From Lacibacter cauensis (lineage in GTDB: Bacteria > Bacteroidota > Bacteroidia > Chitinophagales > Chitinophagaceae), in contig NZ_VLLE01000004.1 of the NCBI RefSeq assembly GCF_007830055.1, positions 339,248 to 403,247 on the forward strand: 64,000 nucleotides of DNA. The letters are read 5' to 3'. Positions 26,493 to 35,655 of this stretch are shown piece after piece. Below the pieces are notes generated by a model. The model saw only the letters and a list, made by a program, of their open reading frames with translations. It made no database searches and was not told where the DNA came from. Position 1 is the first letter of the stretch. Every line of letters begins with the position of its first letter. Made by a program: the position numbers and the translations under genes.

Positions 26493-27017
26493 ATGAAACT
26501 CAGCATAAGATTATTTACTTTATTAGCAGCGGGCACTGTATTATTTACAGCCTGCAAAAAAGAAAACACCCCTCCAACTCAAGTTGTGTACGAAATGGGC
26601 GATCAAATGGCTCGTCCTGCAATTAACACTGTTTTTGTCAGCACTGCAGATAAAGACATGTTCAACACAACGGTTCCATCTGCAATGGGTGCAGCATTTG
26701 CCGCTAAGTTTAAAGCAAGATTACTCGCTTTAAACGCCGGCTACACAACAAACGCATTGGGTCAGAATGCAGATCAGTTTACAGGATTACTGGCAACAGA
26801 TGTACTGAATGTATCAACCACTGCACCAACAACCTTCTTCGACGGTACCAATATTTTAACAGGCCGGGCATTAGCTGATGATGTGATTGATGTTGAACTA
26901 TTGCTGTTATTCGGCGGACCAACGGGCGGATCAAACCCGGGCCTTACCAGCGATAATGTAAGTGCAAATGACAAAGCATTTCTTACTTCATTTCCCTATT
27001 TAGCTACACCTCACTAG
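26493..27017 (+). CDS. DUF4331-like lipoprotein, C-terminal half
   Basis: The protein has 174 residues with a lipobox (FTAC, Cys about 21). The mature part matches what normally is the second half of DUF4331: ARPAINTVFVSTADKDMFN, LLATDVLNVSTTAPTTF, GRALADDVIDVELLLLFGG, and NDKAFLTSFPYLATP at the end. It lies 36 bp after the N-terminal-half gene, so the two products probably assemble. A terminator 10 bp downstream closes the pair. Confidence 0.75.
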   Translation: MKLSIRLFTLLAAGTVLFTACKKENTPPTQVVYEMGDQMARPAINTVFVSTADKDMFNTTVPSAMGAAFAAKFKARLLALNAGYTTNALGQNADQFTGLLATDVLNVSTTAPTTFFDGTNILTGRALADDVIDVELLLLFGGPTGGSNPGLTSDNVSANDKAFLTSFPYLATPH

Positions 27018-27026
27018 AAGAGAGAC

Positions 27027-27056
27027 AAAGCGAAGGTTTTTACACCTTCGCTTTTT
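27027..27056 (+). terminator. Intrinsic terminator
   Basis: AAAGCGAAGG pairs with CCTTCGCTTT (10 bp, 8-nt loop) and runs into TTTTT. It ends the DUF4331 pair. Confidence 0.9.
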
Positions 27057-27086
27057 AACCATTTCCGTTTACTACAATCATCTGTT

Positions 27087-28394
27087 ATGTTTAAGCAATT
27101 TGTTGTTATTCTTTCTGCTGCTGTTTTTTTTGCTGGTTGTACAAATGAAAAAGCGCCTGTTGCAGAAGAGCAAAGAATTACTGCTGCGTTACAAAAATCG
27201 GCAGAGCACAAAAGCGATCTTACGATTATTGACGAGGATATTCTATTCTGGAGCAACCGCCTTGCTGTGAAAACTGATGATCATAATGCAAAAACGAAAC
27301 TTGCATCACTTTACAGCAAACGCTTCCAATACAGCGGCAATATTCATGATGTACACAAAAGCGACAGCTTGTACACTGTAGCCAACCAACTGCAAAAACA
27401 TTTTTCATCCGGCATATACCGGTCGCTTGCAGCTAACTGTGTTACACAACACCGCTTTCAACAGGCAGATAAATACCTGGATACAGCATTACAAATGGGC
27501 GACGATAAATACCTCACTGCACTCCAGCGCTTCGATGTAAAATTAGAACTGGGTCAGTACAAACAGGCCGAACAGTTACTCACCAGCCTTCCACAGAAAA
27601 ATAATTTCGATTATTATACAAGAGCAGCAAAATTCGAAGATCACAGAGGCAATGCAGATGCAAGTATTGCCTATATGGAACAGGCTTATGCTGATGTAAT
27701 AGAAAGTAAAAACGAACATCTTTTACTGTGGGTTAAAACAAATCTTGCAGATATGTACGGTCACAACAACCGTGTTGCCGAAGCATACAAACTGTATAAC
27801 GAAGTATTGGCAACAGATCCTGCTTACTATCATGCATGGAAAGGCATTGCATGGATCGCCTTTTCACAAGACAAAAATACCCGGCTTGCAAAAAACATTT
27901 TGTACTGGTTGCAGGCACATCACCCCATACCGGATTACGATTTGATGCTGAGTGAAATTGCAGCGTATGAAAATGATCACCAGGAAAAAAATATCCGCCT
28001 TGCCTTGTTCATTGATCAGGTAACACAACCAATTTATGGCGATATGTACAATAAATATCTGTTTGCTATTATGAGCGATGAACGGAACGATGCTACGACG
28101 GCCTTACAGATTGCACACAAAGAAATTCTCAACCGCCCTACGCCCCAATCGTACGATTTACTGGCATGGTCGTTATACAAAAACGGACAGGTAAACGAAG
28201 CAACACGTATTGCCAACGACCGTATTGTCAACAAAACATTTGAACCCGATGCCCTTTATCATATAGGCGTTATTTACAAGCAGGCCGGAAATAAAAAAAT
28301 GGCAAAGCGCTATTTAAACGAAGCATTGGAAAGCAGTTTCGAATTAGGACCTCTTGTAACCAACGAAATAAAAGAAGAATTAAAAACACTTTGA
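27087..28394 (+). CDS. TPR-repeat lipoprotein
   Basis: The protein has 435 residues. The leader ends in FAGC (lipobox), followed by a helical region with TPR-like repeats across about 80-420 (for example FQQADKYLDTALQMGDDKYLTALQRFD, AEAYKLYNEVLATDPAYYHAWKGIAW, ALYHIGVIYKQAGNKKMAKRYLNEAL). It is a periplasmic or outer-membrane scaffold. It lies 18 bp before a TonB-dependent receptor, so the two are probably cotranscribed and may work as receptor and partner. Confidence 0.8.
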   Translation: MFKQFVVILSAAVFFAGCTNEKAPVAEEQRITAALQKSAEHKSDLTIIDEDILFWSNRLAVKTDDHNAKTKLASLYSKRFQYSGNIHDVHKSDSLYTVANQLQKHFSSGIYRSLAANCVTQHRFQQADKYLDTALQMGDDKYLTALQRFDVKLELGQYKQAEQLLTSLPQKNNFDYYTRAAKFEDHRGNADASIAYMEQAYADVIESKNEHLLLWVKTNLADMYGHNNRVAEAYKLYNEVLATDPAYYHAWKGIAWIAFSQDKNTRLAKNILYWLQAHHPIPDYDLMLSEIAAYENDHQEKNIRLALFIDQVTQPIYGDMYNKYLFAIMSDERNDATTALQIAHKEILNRPTPQSYDLLAWSLYKNGQVNEATRIANDRIVNKTFEPDALYHIGVIYKQAGNKKMAKRYLNEALESSFELGPLVTNEIKEELKTL

Positions 28395-28412
28395 TTTCAA
28401 TGCTGACTGTTT

Positions 28413-30629
28413 ATGAAAACAATTCTATTCTCCTTATCTTTTCTTGCATGCAGTTTGTTGGCGAATGCTCAAACAATTTTTAATGCACGTATTATTGATA
28501 CCGTTAATAACGAAGCCATTGAAGGAGCTGTTATCCGCAGCAACACAAAAATTGTTACCTCAGCAAAAGATGGCAGCTTCTCTATTTCGCTTTCGGCAAC
28601 AGAACAAACTGTAGCTGTATCTGCCATTGGTTATGCAACAACAGCAGTAACCCCATCAAACAACAATCTCGTTATTTACCTGCAGCGTGCAGCGTTTAAT
28701 TTAAAAGAACTGGTTATTGCTGCAGGCAATGCCAACAAAGTATATTCCACCATCAGTAAAATTGATTTAAACCAACGCCCCGTTAATTCGGCACAGGAAT
28801 TTTTGCGTTATGTACCCGGTTTGTTTATTGCACAACACCAGGGCGGTGGTAAAGCAGAGCAGATTTTTTTGCGTGGCTTTGATGTGGACCATGGAACTGA
28901 TGTGAAGATTACGGTAGATGGTATGCCGGTAAACATGCCCTCGCATGCACACGGGCAAGGTTATGCCGATATGCACTTTGTGATTCCTGAATTGGTGAAA
29001 ACAATTGATTATGGCAAGGGAAGCTATTACACCGAGCAAGGCAATTTCAATACAGCGGGTTATGTAGAATTGCAAACAGCCAATAAGCTTACACAAAATA
29101 CAGTGCAGCTTGAAGCAGGTCTATTTAACAGCTATCGTGCTTTGGCAATGGTAAATCTGTTACCAGCATCTAACAAGAAACAAAATGTATTTATTGCATC
29201 AGAATTTATTTACTCCGATGGTCCGTTTGAAAGTGCGCAGCATTTTAACCGTTTCAACATCTGGGGAAAGTATAATACCGAGCTCAACGAACGTAACAAA
29301 CTGTTTGTGCAAGCCAATGTATTCAACAGCAAATGGGATGCATCGGGACAAATTCCTGAGCGTGCAGTAAACAATGGAAGTATTACCCGCTTCGGTGCCA
29401 TTGATAATACAGAAGGTGGTTATACCGGCCGTATCAACTTCAGTACAAAACTGCAGCAGCGTTTAAGCAATAACGATCAACTGGAACATCAGATCTATTA
29501 CACACGCTATCATTTCAATCTTATTTCAAACTTCACCTTCTTCCTCAACGATCCGGTCAATGGCGATCAGATTCGTCAGCAGGAAGCAAGAGATATTTTC
29601 GGTTGGCAATCCAACTGGCAATCGAAACGTACAAAGGGCAACATAAACTTCACCAGCAGTGTTGGCAGCGGCATCCGTTTCGATGCAACACATCATTCAG
29701 AACTGTCACACACAAAAAATAAAACTGAAGTACTCGATGCAATTGCTTTGGGCGATGTGCGTGAAGCCAATGGCTGGCTGTATGCCGATGAAAAAATAGA
29801 ATTTGGCAACTGGATGTTAACGGTGGGTGCAAGAGCCGATTATTTTCACTTTGCTTATAACGATCAGCTCAATCCTTCGTTAGCAGCACAACAGCAATTC
29901 ATCATCAGCCCGAAAGCTAATTTGTTTTATACGTTTAATAAAAATCTGCAACTATATCTTAAGAACGGAAAAGGATTTCACAGCAACGATACTCGGGTGG
30001 TGTTACCACAAACCGGTCGTGAAGTATTACCTGCTTCCTACGGTTCCGATCTTGGTTTTATCTGGAAGCCCTTTAAAAGTTTACTGGTAAACGCAGCCGT
30101 GTGGCATTTGTTTTTACAACAGGAGTTTGTGTATGTGGGTGATGAGGGCATTGTAGAACCCGGTGGTAAAACACGCCGCTATGGTGCTGATGTGTCTGTA
30201 CGCTGGCAACCGTTGAAACAACTGTCGGCCGATGCCAATATCAACTTTGCACATGCAAGAAGCATCGAAGATGCAAAAGGCGAAAACTATATTCCACTGG
30301 CGCCAACTGTTACAAGTACAGGCGGCATCAACTATCAGCAAAATAAATGGAGTGCCGCTGTACGTTACCGTTATATTGCCAACCGTGCAGCCAATGAAGA
30401 TTACAGTATAACAGCCAAGGGTTATTTTATTACCGATGCTTCGCTTAGTTATGCTGTACGCAAATGGGAAATCGGAGCCGTAATTGAAAATCTCTTTAAC
30501 AGCAAATGGAACGAAGCACAATTTGCAACCGAGTCGAGATTACGGAATGAAACAACACCTGTTACTGAATTACATTATACACCCGGTAACCCGTTTTTTG
30601 TGAAACTTAAATTAGCCGTACACTTCTAA
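28413..30629 (+). CDS. TonB-dependent outer-membrane receptor
   Basis: This 738-residue protein has a signal peptide (LLANAQ), a carboxypeptidase-regulatory-like N-terminal domain (about 20-95, NARIIDTVNNEAIEGAVI), a plug (about 110-220, FLRYVPGLFIAQHQGGGKAEQIFLRGFDVDHGTDVKI-type) and a beta-barrel to the final Phe. HGTDVKITVDGMPVNMPSHAHGQGY is a His-rich plug loop that would suit a metal or metal-complex ligand. No SusD-type partner is present, so uptake of a polysaccharide is less likely. It follows DUF4331 and TPR genes and has its own terminator. Confidence 0.93.
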   Translation: MKTILFSLSFLACSLLANAQTIFNARIIDTVNNEAIEGAVIRSNTKIVTSAKDGSFSISLSATEQTVAVSAIGYATTAVTPSNNNLVIYLQRAAFNLKELVIAAGNANKVYSTISKIDLNQRPVNSAQEFLRYVPGLFIAQHQGGGKAEQIFLRGFDVDHGTDVKITVDGMPVNMPSHAHGQGYADMHFVIPELVKTIDYGKGSYYTEQGNFNTAGYVELQTANKLTQNTVQLEAGLFNSYRALAMVNLLPASNKKQNVFIASEFIYSDGPFESAQHFNRFNIWGKYNTELNERNKLFVQANVFNSKWDASGQIPERAVNNGSITRFGAIDNTEGGYTGRINFSTKLQQRLSNNDQLEHQIYYTRYHFNLISNFTFFLNDPVNGDQIRQQEARDIFGWQSNWQSKRTKGNINFTSSVGSGIRFDATHHSELSHTKNKTEVLDAIALGDVREANGWLYADEKIEFGNWMLTVGARADYFHFAYNDQLNPSLAAQQQFIISPKANLFYTFNKNLQLYLKNGKGFHSNDTRVVLPQTGREVLPASYGSDLGFIWKPFKSLLVNAAVWHLFLQQEFVYVGDEGIVEPGGKTRRYGADVSVRWQPLKQLSADANINFAHARSIEDAKGENYIPLAPTVTSTGGINYQQNKWSAAVRYRYIANRAANEDYSITAKGYFITDASLSYAVRKWEIGAVIENLFNSKWNEAQFATESRLRNETTPVTELHYTPGNPFFVKLKLAVHF

Positions 30630-30647
30630 TAGAGCCAACAGTAAACG

Positions 30648-30680
30648 AAGCCACAACAAAACCTGTTGTGGCTTTTTTGT
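30648..30680 (+). terminator. Intrinsic terminator
   Basis: AAGCCACAACA pairs with TGTTGTGGCTT (11 bp, loop AAACC), followed by TTTTG and TTTT. It ends the receptor gene. Confidence 0.92.
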
Positions 30681-30760
30681 TTTCACAAAACAGCGGCAGG
30701 TATTGCATCTTGTCAAAATTGTTTCTACCTTATTCTCTGTCACCCCCAAAACCAACCATC

Positions 30761-31732
30761 ATGCTTAAGAAAACATTGAAGTGGACAGGTATCATCCTGC
30801 TCTTTCTTATCGTTGGCATTACTGCCATTGTACTGCTTCGACAGAATACGAAATACGATGCACCTTATCCCGCCATTAAAGCTTCAACCGACAGTACAGT
30901 ACTTGCAAGAGGTAAATATCTTGTGTATGGCCCTGCACATTGTGCCGATTGCCATGCAAAACAAGGAACAGAAGAAGTGGTGAACAGCGGCGCTGAAGTA
31001 GACTTGCCGGGCGGCCGGGATTTTGCATTGCCGATCGGCCATATCTATGCCCGCAACATTACACCCGATAAAGAAACGGGCATTGGTAACCTGAGCGATG
31101 AAACCATTGCACGTTCGTTACGCTATGGTGTTGGCCACGATGGAAGAGCCTTGTTTGATTTTATGCCGTTTCATGATATGAGTGATGAAGACCTTACTGC
31201 TGTTATTTCGTTTATACGCACATTGAAGCCTGTAAACAATCAGGTACCCGACAATAAGATGAATGTAATGGGCAAAATTGTAAAAGCATTTATTATAAAA
31301 CCTGTGGGACCAACCGGTACTCCACCCAAACAGGTGAAACCGGATTCTACTGCTGAATATGGCCGTTATCTTGCCATGAGTGTTGCCAATTGCCGTGGCT
31401 GCCATACCGATCGTGATTTAAAAACAGGCGCTTTTGTTGGAGAACCCTTTGCAGGTGGTTTTAAAATGGAATCGATTATTGACCCGGAACATTACATCTG
31501 CGAAACACCCAATCTTACACCCGATAAAGAAACAGGCCGCATTTACGGCTGGAGCGAAGAAACATTCCGCAACCGCATCCGTAAAGGAAAACTAATTAAG
31601 CACAGTCCGATGGCTTGGGGGCCATTCAGTCGTATGAGCGATATGGAGATCAAAGCCATTTATAAATTTCTGCAAACTGTGAAACCGGTAAACAAAAAAA
31701 TAGAAAAAACATTTTACGAGAAGAAAGCTTAG
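30761..31732 (+). CDS. Membrane-anchored dihaem c-type cytochrome
   Basis: From ATG 30761 the protein has 323 residues; the upstream frame from 30668 lacks support. One N-terminal membrane helix (about 8-27) is followed by two cytochrome c domains with haem sites C61-A-D-C64-H65 and C211-R-G-C214-H215. Each is followed by the ARNITPDKETG / TPNLTPDKETG segment typical of dihaem cytochromes of dehydrogenase complexes. It would pass electrons in the periplasm. No dehydrogenase gene is adjacent, so its partner is unknown. Confidence 0.9.
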   Translation: MLKKTLKWTGIILLFLIVGITAIVLLRQNTKYDAPYPAIKASTDSTVLARGKYLVYGPAHCADCHAKQGTEEVVNSGAEVDLPGGRDFALPIGHIYARNITPDKETGIGNLSDETIARSLRYGVGHDGRALFDFMPFHDMSDEDLTAVISFIRTLKPVNNQVPDNKMNVMGKIVKAFIIKPVGPTGTPPKQVKPDSTAEYGRYLAMSVANCRGCHTDRDLKTGAFVGEPFAGGFKMESIIDPEHYICETPNLTPDKETGRIYGWSEETFRNRIRKGKLIKHSPMAWGPFSRMSDMEIKAIYKFLQTVKPVNKKIEKTFYEKKA

Positions 31733-31758
31733 TTGTTCGTTTTCGATTGATTCCTGAT

Positions 31759-31790
31759 AGAGGCATTACGTAAGTGATGTCTCTTTTTTT
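31759..31790 (+). terminator. Intrinsic terminator
   Basis: AGAGGCATTAC pairs with GTGATGTCTCT (two G-T wobbles) around a GTAA tetraloop, followed by six T residues. It ends the cytochrome gene. Confidence 0.85.
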
Positions 31791-31847
31791 ATGTGTGTGT
31801 TGAATGCCTTTCTTACTTTCGTTCACGAATAAATCAGTTACAAGAAC

Positions 31848-32618
31848 ATGCGTATTATTTCCTATAACGTTAATGGCATTCGGGCTGCCATCAAAAAAGG
31901 TTTTCTTGATTGGTTAAAAACAGATCCTGCCGATATTATTTGTGTGCAGGAAACAAAAGCTACCAAAGAAGATGTGGATCATAAACTGTTTAATGATCTT
32001 GGTTACCACGATTATTGGTTCAGCGCACAAAAGAAAGGATACAGCGGCGTAGCAGTGTTTACCAAAATAAAACCGGATCATGTTGAAGTTGGCAACGGTC
32101 ATGGACCAAGTGATGATGAAGGACGTGTTATACAACTCGACTTTGGTGATATCCGTTTGATCAATACCTATTTCCCCAGCGGCACCAGTGGCGACGAACG
32201 GCAGGAGTTCAAATATGTTTGGCTTGATGAATATTTCAACTGGCTGAATACATTAAAGAAAACACATCCGAAACTGATTCTTTGCGGCGATTACAATATT
32301 GCACACAAGGAAATTGATATTCATGATCCGAAAGGCAATAAAAAGTCGAGTGGCTTTTTACCGGAAGAGCGTGAATGGATGACGAAGTTTTATGCAAGCG
32401 GTTGGGTAGATACTTTTCGTGAGTTTCACCCCGAACCACACCGTTACAGCTGGTGGAGCCAGCGTTTCCCCAGTGTGCGTTTAAATAACAAAGGCTGGCG
32501 TATCGATTACATTAGTGTTACAGAACCTTTGCGGGAGCAATTAAAAGATGCAGAAATTTATCCGGATGTAAAACACAGCGACCATTGTCCTGTTTATTTG
32601 GAACTGAAATTAAAATAA
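31848..32618 (+). CDS. xth: Exodeoxyribonuclease III
   Basis: This 256-residue protein shows all motifs of the ExoIII/AP-endonuclease family: YNVNGIRAAIKKG, CVQETKA (catalytic Glu), GYSGVAVFTK, INTYFPSG, CGDYNIAHKEIDIHDPK (Asp/Asn), WRIDYISVT and KHSDHCPV (catalytic Asp-His). It repairs abasic sites and degrades 3' ends. Length is normal. The DUF4286 gene starts one base after its stop, so they share a transcript. Confidence 0.95.
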   Translation: MRIISYNVNGIRAAIKKGFLDWLKTDPADIICVQETKATKEDVDHKLFNDLGYHDYWFSAQKKGYSGVAVFTKIKPDHVEVGNGHGPSDDEGRVIQLDFGDIRLINTYFPSGTSGDERQEFKYVWLDEYFNWLNTLKKTHPKLILCGDYNIAHKEIDIHDPKGNKKSSGFLPEEREWMTKFYASGWVDTFREFHPEPHRYSWWSQRFPSVRLNNKGWRIDYISVTEPLREQLKDAEIYPDVKHSDHCPVYLELKLK

Positions 32619-32619
32619 C

Positions 32620-32925
32620 ATGATTGTATACAACGTAACCTCCAAAGTAACCTGGGCTATTCACGATGCGTGGGTACAATGGATGAAGGAAGAACATATA
32701 CCCGAAGTATTGGCAACAGGTTGTTTTACCGATGCACAGTTTTTTCGTTTGCTGGAAACAGAAGAAGAGGAAGGCCCTACTTACACTGTACAATACTTTG
32801 CCAACAGTAAGGAATTGCAGGAAGCCTATGTTGCAGTACATGCAGCTTCGTTACGGCAAAAGGCATTTGATAAATGGGGAAATCAGTTTATCGCCTTTCG
32901 ATCCATTATGGAGCTTGTGCAGTAA
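32620..32925 (+). CDS. DUF4286 family protein
   Basis: This 101-residue cytoplasmic protein matches DUF4286: MIVYNVTSKVTWAIHDAWVQWMKEEHIPEVLATG, a ferredoxin-like alpha/beta pattern and YTVQYFANS. The family is restricted mostly to Bacteroidota and has no known function. Its start follows the xth stop by one base. Confidence 0.85.
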   Translation: MIVYNVTSKVTWAIHDAWVQWMKEEHIPEVLATGCFTDAQFFRLLETEEEEGPTYTVQYFANSKELQEAYVAVHAASLRQKAFDKWGNQFIAFRSIMELVQ

Positions 32926-33015
32926 TTGTGGAAAACAGAACAGCAACCTGCTGCTGTAATTTTTGTTTTACCCTTTCTGAAACCCTTGCCGGTAAAGGAT
33001 TACAGCCGCTGTTGT

Positions 33016-33060
33016 GCTGAAATGCTTGCTGTACAGGCATTTCAGCATTCTTATTTTACA
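33016..33060 (+). terminator. Probable terminator after DUF4286
   Basis: GCTGAAATGC pairs perfectly with GCATTTCAGC (10 bp, 11-nt loop), followed by T-rich ATTCTTATTTTA. It lies about 90 bp after the DUF4286 stop and before the HU promoter. Confidence 0.6.
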
Positions 33061-33156
33061 TTAAACAGAAAAATAGTTTTTGGTCAATGTAGTTACAACC
33101 CTTGCCCGGCCTGCATTCCAGCAGATTTTTTAAGTGTTTTCTGTGAGTGAAAAAAA

Positions 33157-33187
33157 TTTTGTTGCAGTGCAAAACCGTCTATATTTG
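33157..33187 (+). promoter_or_regulatory. Promoter of the HU gene
   Basis: TTTTG at 33157-33161, 18 bp, then TATATTTG at 33180-33187. This is the Bacteroidota primary-sigma consensus (TTTG, about 19 bp, TAnnTTTG) in near-ideal form, 23 bp before the ATG. Confidence 0.8.
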
Positions 33188-33210
33188 CTCCACTTAAAAA
33201 AACTCTCACT

Positions 33211-33480
33211 ATGAACAAAGCAGAATTAGTTGCAAAGCTTGCTGAAGATGCAGAAATTTCAAAAACACAGGCAAATGCTGCATTGGATTCTTTCATCGAA
33301 GCCGTTACAAAAACATTAAAAGGTGGTGGCAAAGTAACATTGGTTGGTTTCGGTACATTTTCTGTAACCAAGCGTGCTGCACGTACTGGCCGCAACCCGC
33401 AAACTGGTGCAACTATTAAAATTAAAGCGAAGAAAGTAGCTAAATTTAAAGCAGGTAAAGAATTAGCAGCGAAGCTCTAA
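33211..33480 (+). CDS. HU family DNA-binding protein
   Basis: This 89-residue protein is a standard [67 protein letters not shown]. The arm region RNPQTG and flanking basic residues bend and bind DNA without sequence preference. It has a near-consensus promoter and its own terminator, as expected for a highly expressed nucleoid protein. Confidence 0.97.
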   Translation: MNKAELVAKLAEDAEISKTQANAALDSFIEAVTKTLKGGGKVTLVGFGTFSVTKRAARTGRNPQTGATIKIKAKKVAKFKAGKELAAKL

Positions 33481-33493
33481 TTATTTGCAGGCA

Positions 33494-33531
33494 TAAAAAA
33501 AGCAGGAAACGTTTTGTTTCTTGCTTTTTTT
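33494..33531 (+). terminator. Intrinsic terminator
   Basis: AGCAGGAAAC pairs with GTTTCTTGCT (one wobble, loop GTTTT), flanked by an A-run and followed by seven T residues. It ends the HU gene. Confidence 0.9.
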
Positions 33532-33593
33532 ATGATCACCTTTGTATTTACGCAGCACTGCTGCAATTCAATCATTCAAATAAACTAATTACC

Positions 33594-33710
33594 ATGGGCA
33601 GAGGAGATAAAAAAACTGCAAAAGGCAAACGTTTCAAAGGTTCTTTCGGCAAAAGCCGTCCAGCGAAAGTTGCTGTAAAAAAAGCGGCGAAAAAAGCAGA
33701 AACAAAATAA
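33594..33710 (+). CDS. Small ribosomal subunit protein bTHX
   Basis: This 38-residue, very basic peptide starts MGRGDKKTAKGKRFKGSFGK and ends in a KK-AAKKA tail. The GKGD/GRGDKKTxKGKRxxGSxGxxRP pattern is that of the Thx/S31-type protein that sits in the head of the 30S subunit in Thermus and is common in Bacteroidota. The gene is small and easily missed. It has its own terminator with a GCAA tetraloop. Confidence 0.93.
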   Translation: MGRGDKKTAKGKRFKGSFGKSRPAKVAVKKAAKKAETK

Positions 33711-33735
33711 GTTTCGGCAGTATCAAAAATTCCTG

Positions 33736-33771
33736 AAGCAGGTTGTTACGCAAGTGACCGCCTGCTTTTTT
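33736..33771 (+). terminator. Intrinsic terminator
   Basis: AAGCAGG pairs with CCTGCTT, and GTTAC with GTGAC around a GCAA tetraloop. Six T residues follow. It ends the bTHX gene. Confidence 0.88.
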
Positions 33772-33812
33772 ATGCATTCTCCCGTACTTCCAACTTCGTA
33801 CCTCGTACTTTA

Positions 33813-34454
33813 TTACGGTGCTAACCGTTCAATCTTCCAGCTGCCATTATCCTGCAAACTGTATTGAATGCGATCGTGCAAACGACTGCTTCTTCCCTGC
33901 CAGAATTCGATGATCACCGGCTTAACCCTGTAACCTCCCCAATGTGGCGGACGGGTCAACTGTTCTGTCTTAAATTTTTCAGCGAGTTCCTTTACCCTGT
34001 TCTCCAACCAACTGCGGTTTTCAATTACATGGCTTTGCGGCGATGCCCATGCGCCTACCTGTGAGCCTGTGGGGCGTGATAAAAAATACTCATTGCTTTC
34101 CTCCTCGCTCACTTTCTCAACCAAACCGATTATACGTACCTGCCGTTCCAGCTCTTTCCAGAAAAACAATAAACATGCTCTCGGGTTTTCTGCCAGCTCC
34201 TGTCCCTTTATACTTTCGTAGTTGGTGTAAAACACAAAGCCTTTTTCGTCATAACCTTTCAATAAAACGATACGTGCACTGGGAACAGCTTCGAGCGAGG
34301 CCGTTGCCAACGTCATTGCATTTACTTCATCGATTTCCGATTCAATGGCCTGCTGCCACCAATCGCCAAACTGTAAAAAAGGATTGTCAGCTACTTCTGT
34401 TTCGAGTAATGTTTTCAACGAATAATCTCTGCGGATATCTGCAATGGACGACAT
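33813..34454 (-). CDS. pdxH: Pyridoxamine 5'-phosphate oxidase
   Basis: This 213-residue protein has the full PdxH pattern: RRDY at the N-terminus, [35 protein letters not shown] (FMN-binding), [31 protein letters not shown], and the signature [20 protein letters not shown] followed by SRLHDRI and terminal RLAP. It oxidises pyridoxamine or pyridoxine 5'-phosphate to pyridoxal phosphate with FMN and O2. It converges with bTHX, and no gene shares its transcript with certainty. Confidence 0.97.
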   Translation of the reverse strand: MSSIADIRRDYSLKTLLETEVADNPFLQFGDWWQQAIESEIDEVNAMTLATASLEAVPSARIVLLKGYDEKGFVFYTNYESIKGQELAENPRACLLFFWKELERQVRIIGLVEKVSEEESNEYFLSRPTGSQVGAWASPQSHVIENRSWLENRVKELAEKFKTEQLTRPPHWGGYRVKPVIIEFWQGRSSRLHDRIQYSLQDNGSWKIERLAP

Positions 34455-34514
34455 ACTGCCAACTGTTTTAGTGGAGCGCCAAATCTAATGAAGGAAAAAA
34501 TAACAACCGCTGAT

Positions 34515-35531
34515 TTACTGATTTTGTCCGGAAGAAATTCGTGCAAGCATCGCTTCAATTTCTGATAACCGTGAAAGCTGCGATTCAAGTTTTTTATTAT
34601 GATCTGATACCTGCTGCAGATCTTTGTTCAGCTCTTCGAGAAAATCGTTGCGCTTGCTCAGTTGCTGGCGTTGCAGGTTGGCTTCATTCAACTTGCTTTC
34701 CATTTCAATGACGTGTTGCGACAGTCTTGAATTTTCTTCAACCAACTCCCGCTGTTTATTGCGCATATCGTTGAGCTCAACCGACAGGAGATGATTGGCT
34801 TCTTCCAGCTCATCGTAACGCAGCGCATTGGTTTGTGGTACGCTTAACTGCTGCTCTACCTTCATCAACTTCGACTGAATTTCGTTGAACTCGTCGTACG
34901 CTGTTTCCAAACGGTTTTTCATTTCATGCGTAAGCACCGTTTGCTGACGAATGGTATTGAGCTCGCCTTCTTTTTCTGTTAACGAACGACGCAGCAATGC
35001 AAGCTGTTCGGTGAGGTATTGATTTTGTTGTAAGGTATCCTGGTGTTTCTGTTCAACTTTCTCTAACAGTTCTACCTGGTTGAGCAATTGCGAAATACTC
35101 TGGTTGTGTTGCAACAGATCGTCCTGTGCTTTTTTGAGTTGGGCAAGGTATGCAGCCGGACTAACATCTGCACCTGCAGATGGTGCTGTAGTTTCAACAA
35201 CGACCTGCTGCGGACGTTGCTTGAGTTCTTTTATGAGGTCGTTCAACTCTTCAATTTCTTCCATCAATGCACGCTCACTCTGCTGTACAATAGCCAGTTC
35301 TTTCTGCAAATTCTCGCCACTGTCTTTCTGTTGCTCGAGGATGTTGTAATACTTCATGCGCCAGTCATAGGCTTCCTGCTCGTACTTCTTTACATCCAGT
35401 TCCTGGTCGAACTGGTTGCCGTGACGCATACTCCAGAAATAGTGAATGACAAAACCCAACACCAATGCCCCGATCTGGAACATGGCGATTTCGAAAACAG
35501 ATATTTCTATGGCTAACAGGGTGACTGGCAT
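34515..35531 (-). CDS. Membrane-anchored coiled-coil protein
   Basis: ATG 35531 gives 338 residues; an upstream TTG at 35591 is less likely. One N-terminal hydrophobic helix (about 8-32, MFQIGALVLGFVIHYFW) is followed by almost 290 residues of heptad-rich, Gln/Glu/Leu-rich coiled coil (for example LNDLIKELKQRPQQ, LSVELNDMRNKQRELVEENSRLSQHV). There is no enzymatic motif. It could be a structural or cell-envelope tether protein. It lies between pdxH and pyrH on the same strand. Confidence 0.7.
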   Translation of the reverse strand: MPVTLLAIEISVFEIAMFQIGALVLGFVIHYFWSMRHGNQFDQELDVKKYEQEAYDWRMKYYNILEQQKDSGENLQKELAIVQQSERALMEEIEELNDLIKELKQRPQQVVVETTAPSAGADVSPAAYLAQLKKAQDDLLQHNQSISQLLNQVELLEKVEQKHQDTLQQNQYLTEQLALLRRSLTEKEGELNTIRQQTVLTHEMKNRLETAYDEFNEIQSKLMKVEQQLSVPQTNALRYDELEEANHLLSVELNDMRNKQRELVEENSRLSQHVIEMESKLNEANLQRQQLSKRNDFLEELNKDLQQVSDHNKKLESQLSRLSEIEAMLARISSGQNQ

Positions 35532-35655
35532 GAAACAATAATTTGTTATGGAGAAGAATACTTCAGAATAACAATGGAAAGTTACTGGCAATAACAGGAT
35601 TGCGAAAGGGGTTGCAGCTGAAACTTATCCCCAATGAAAACAAAGTGTGAACAGC

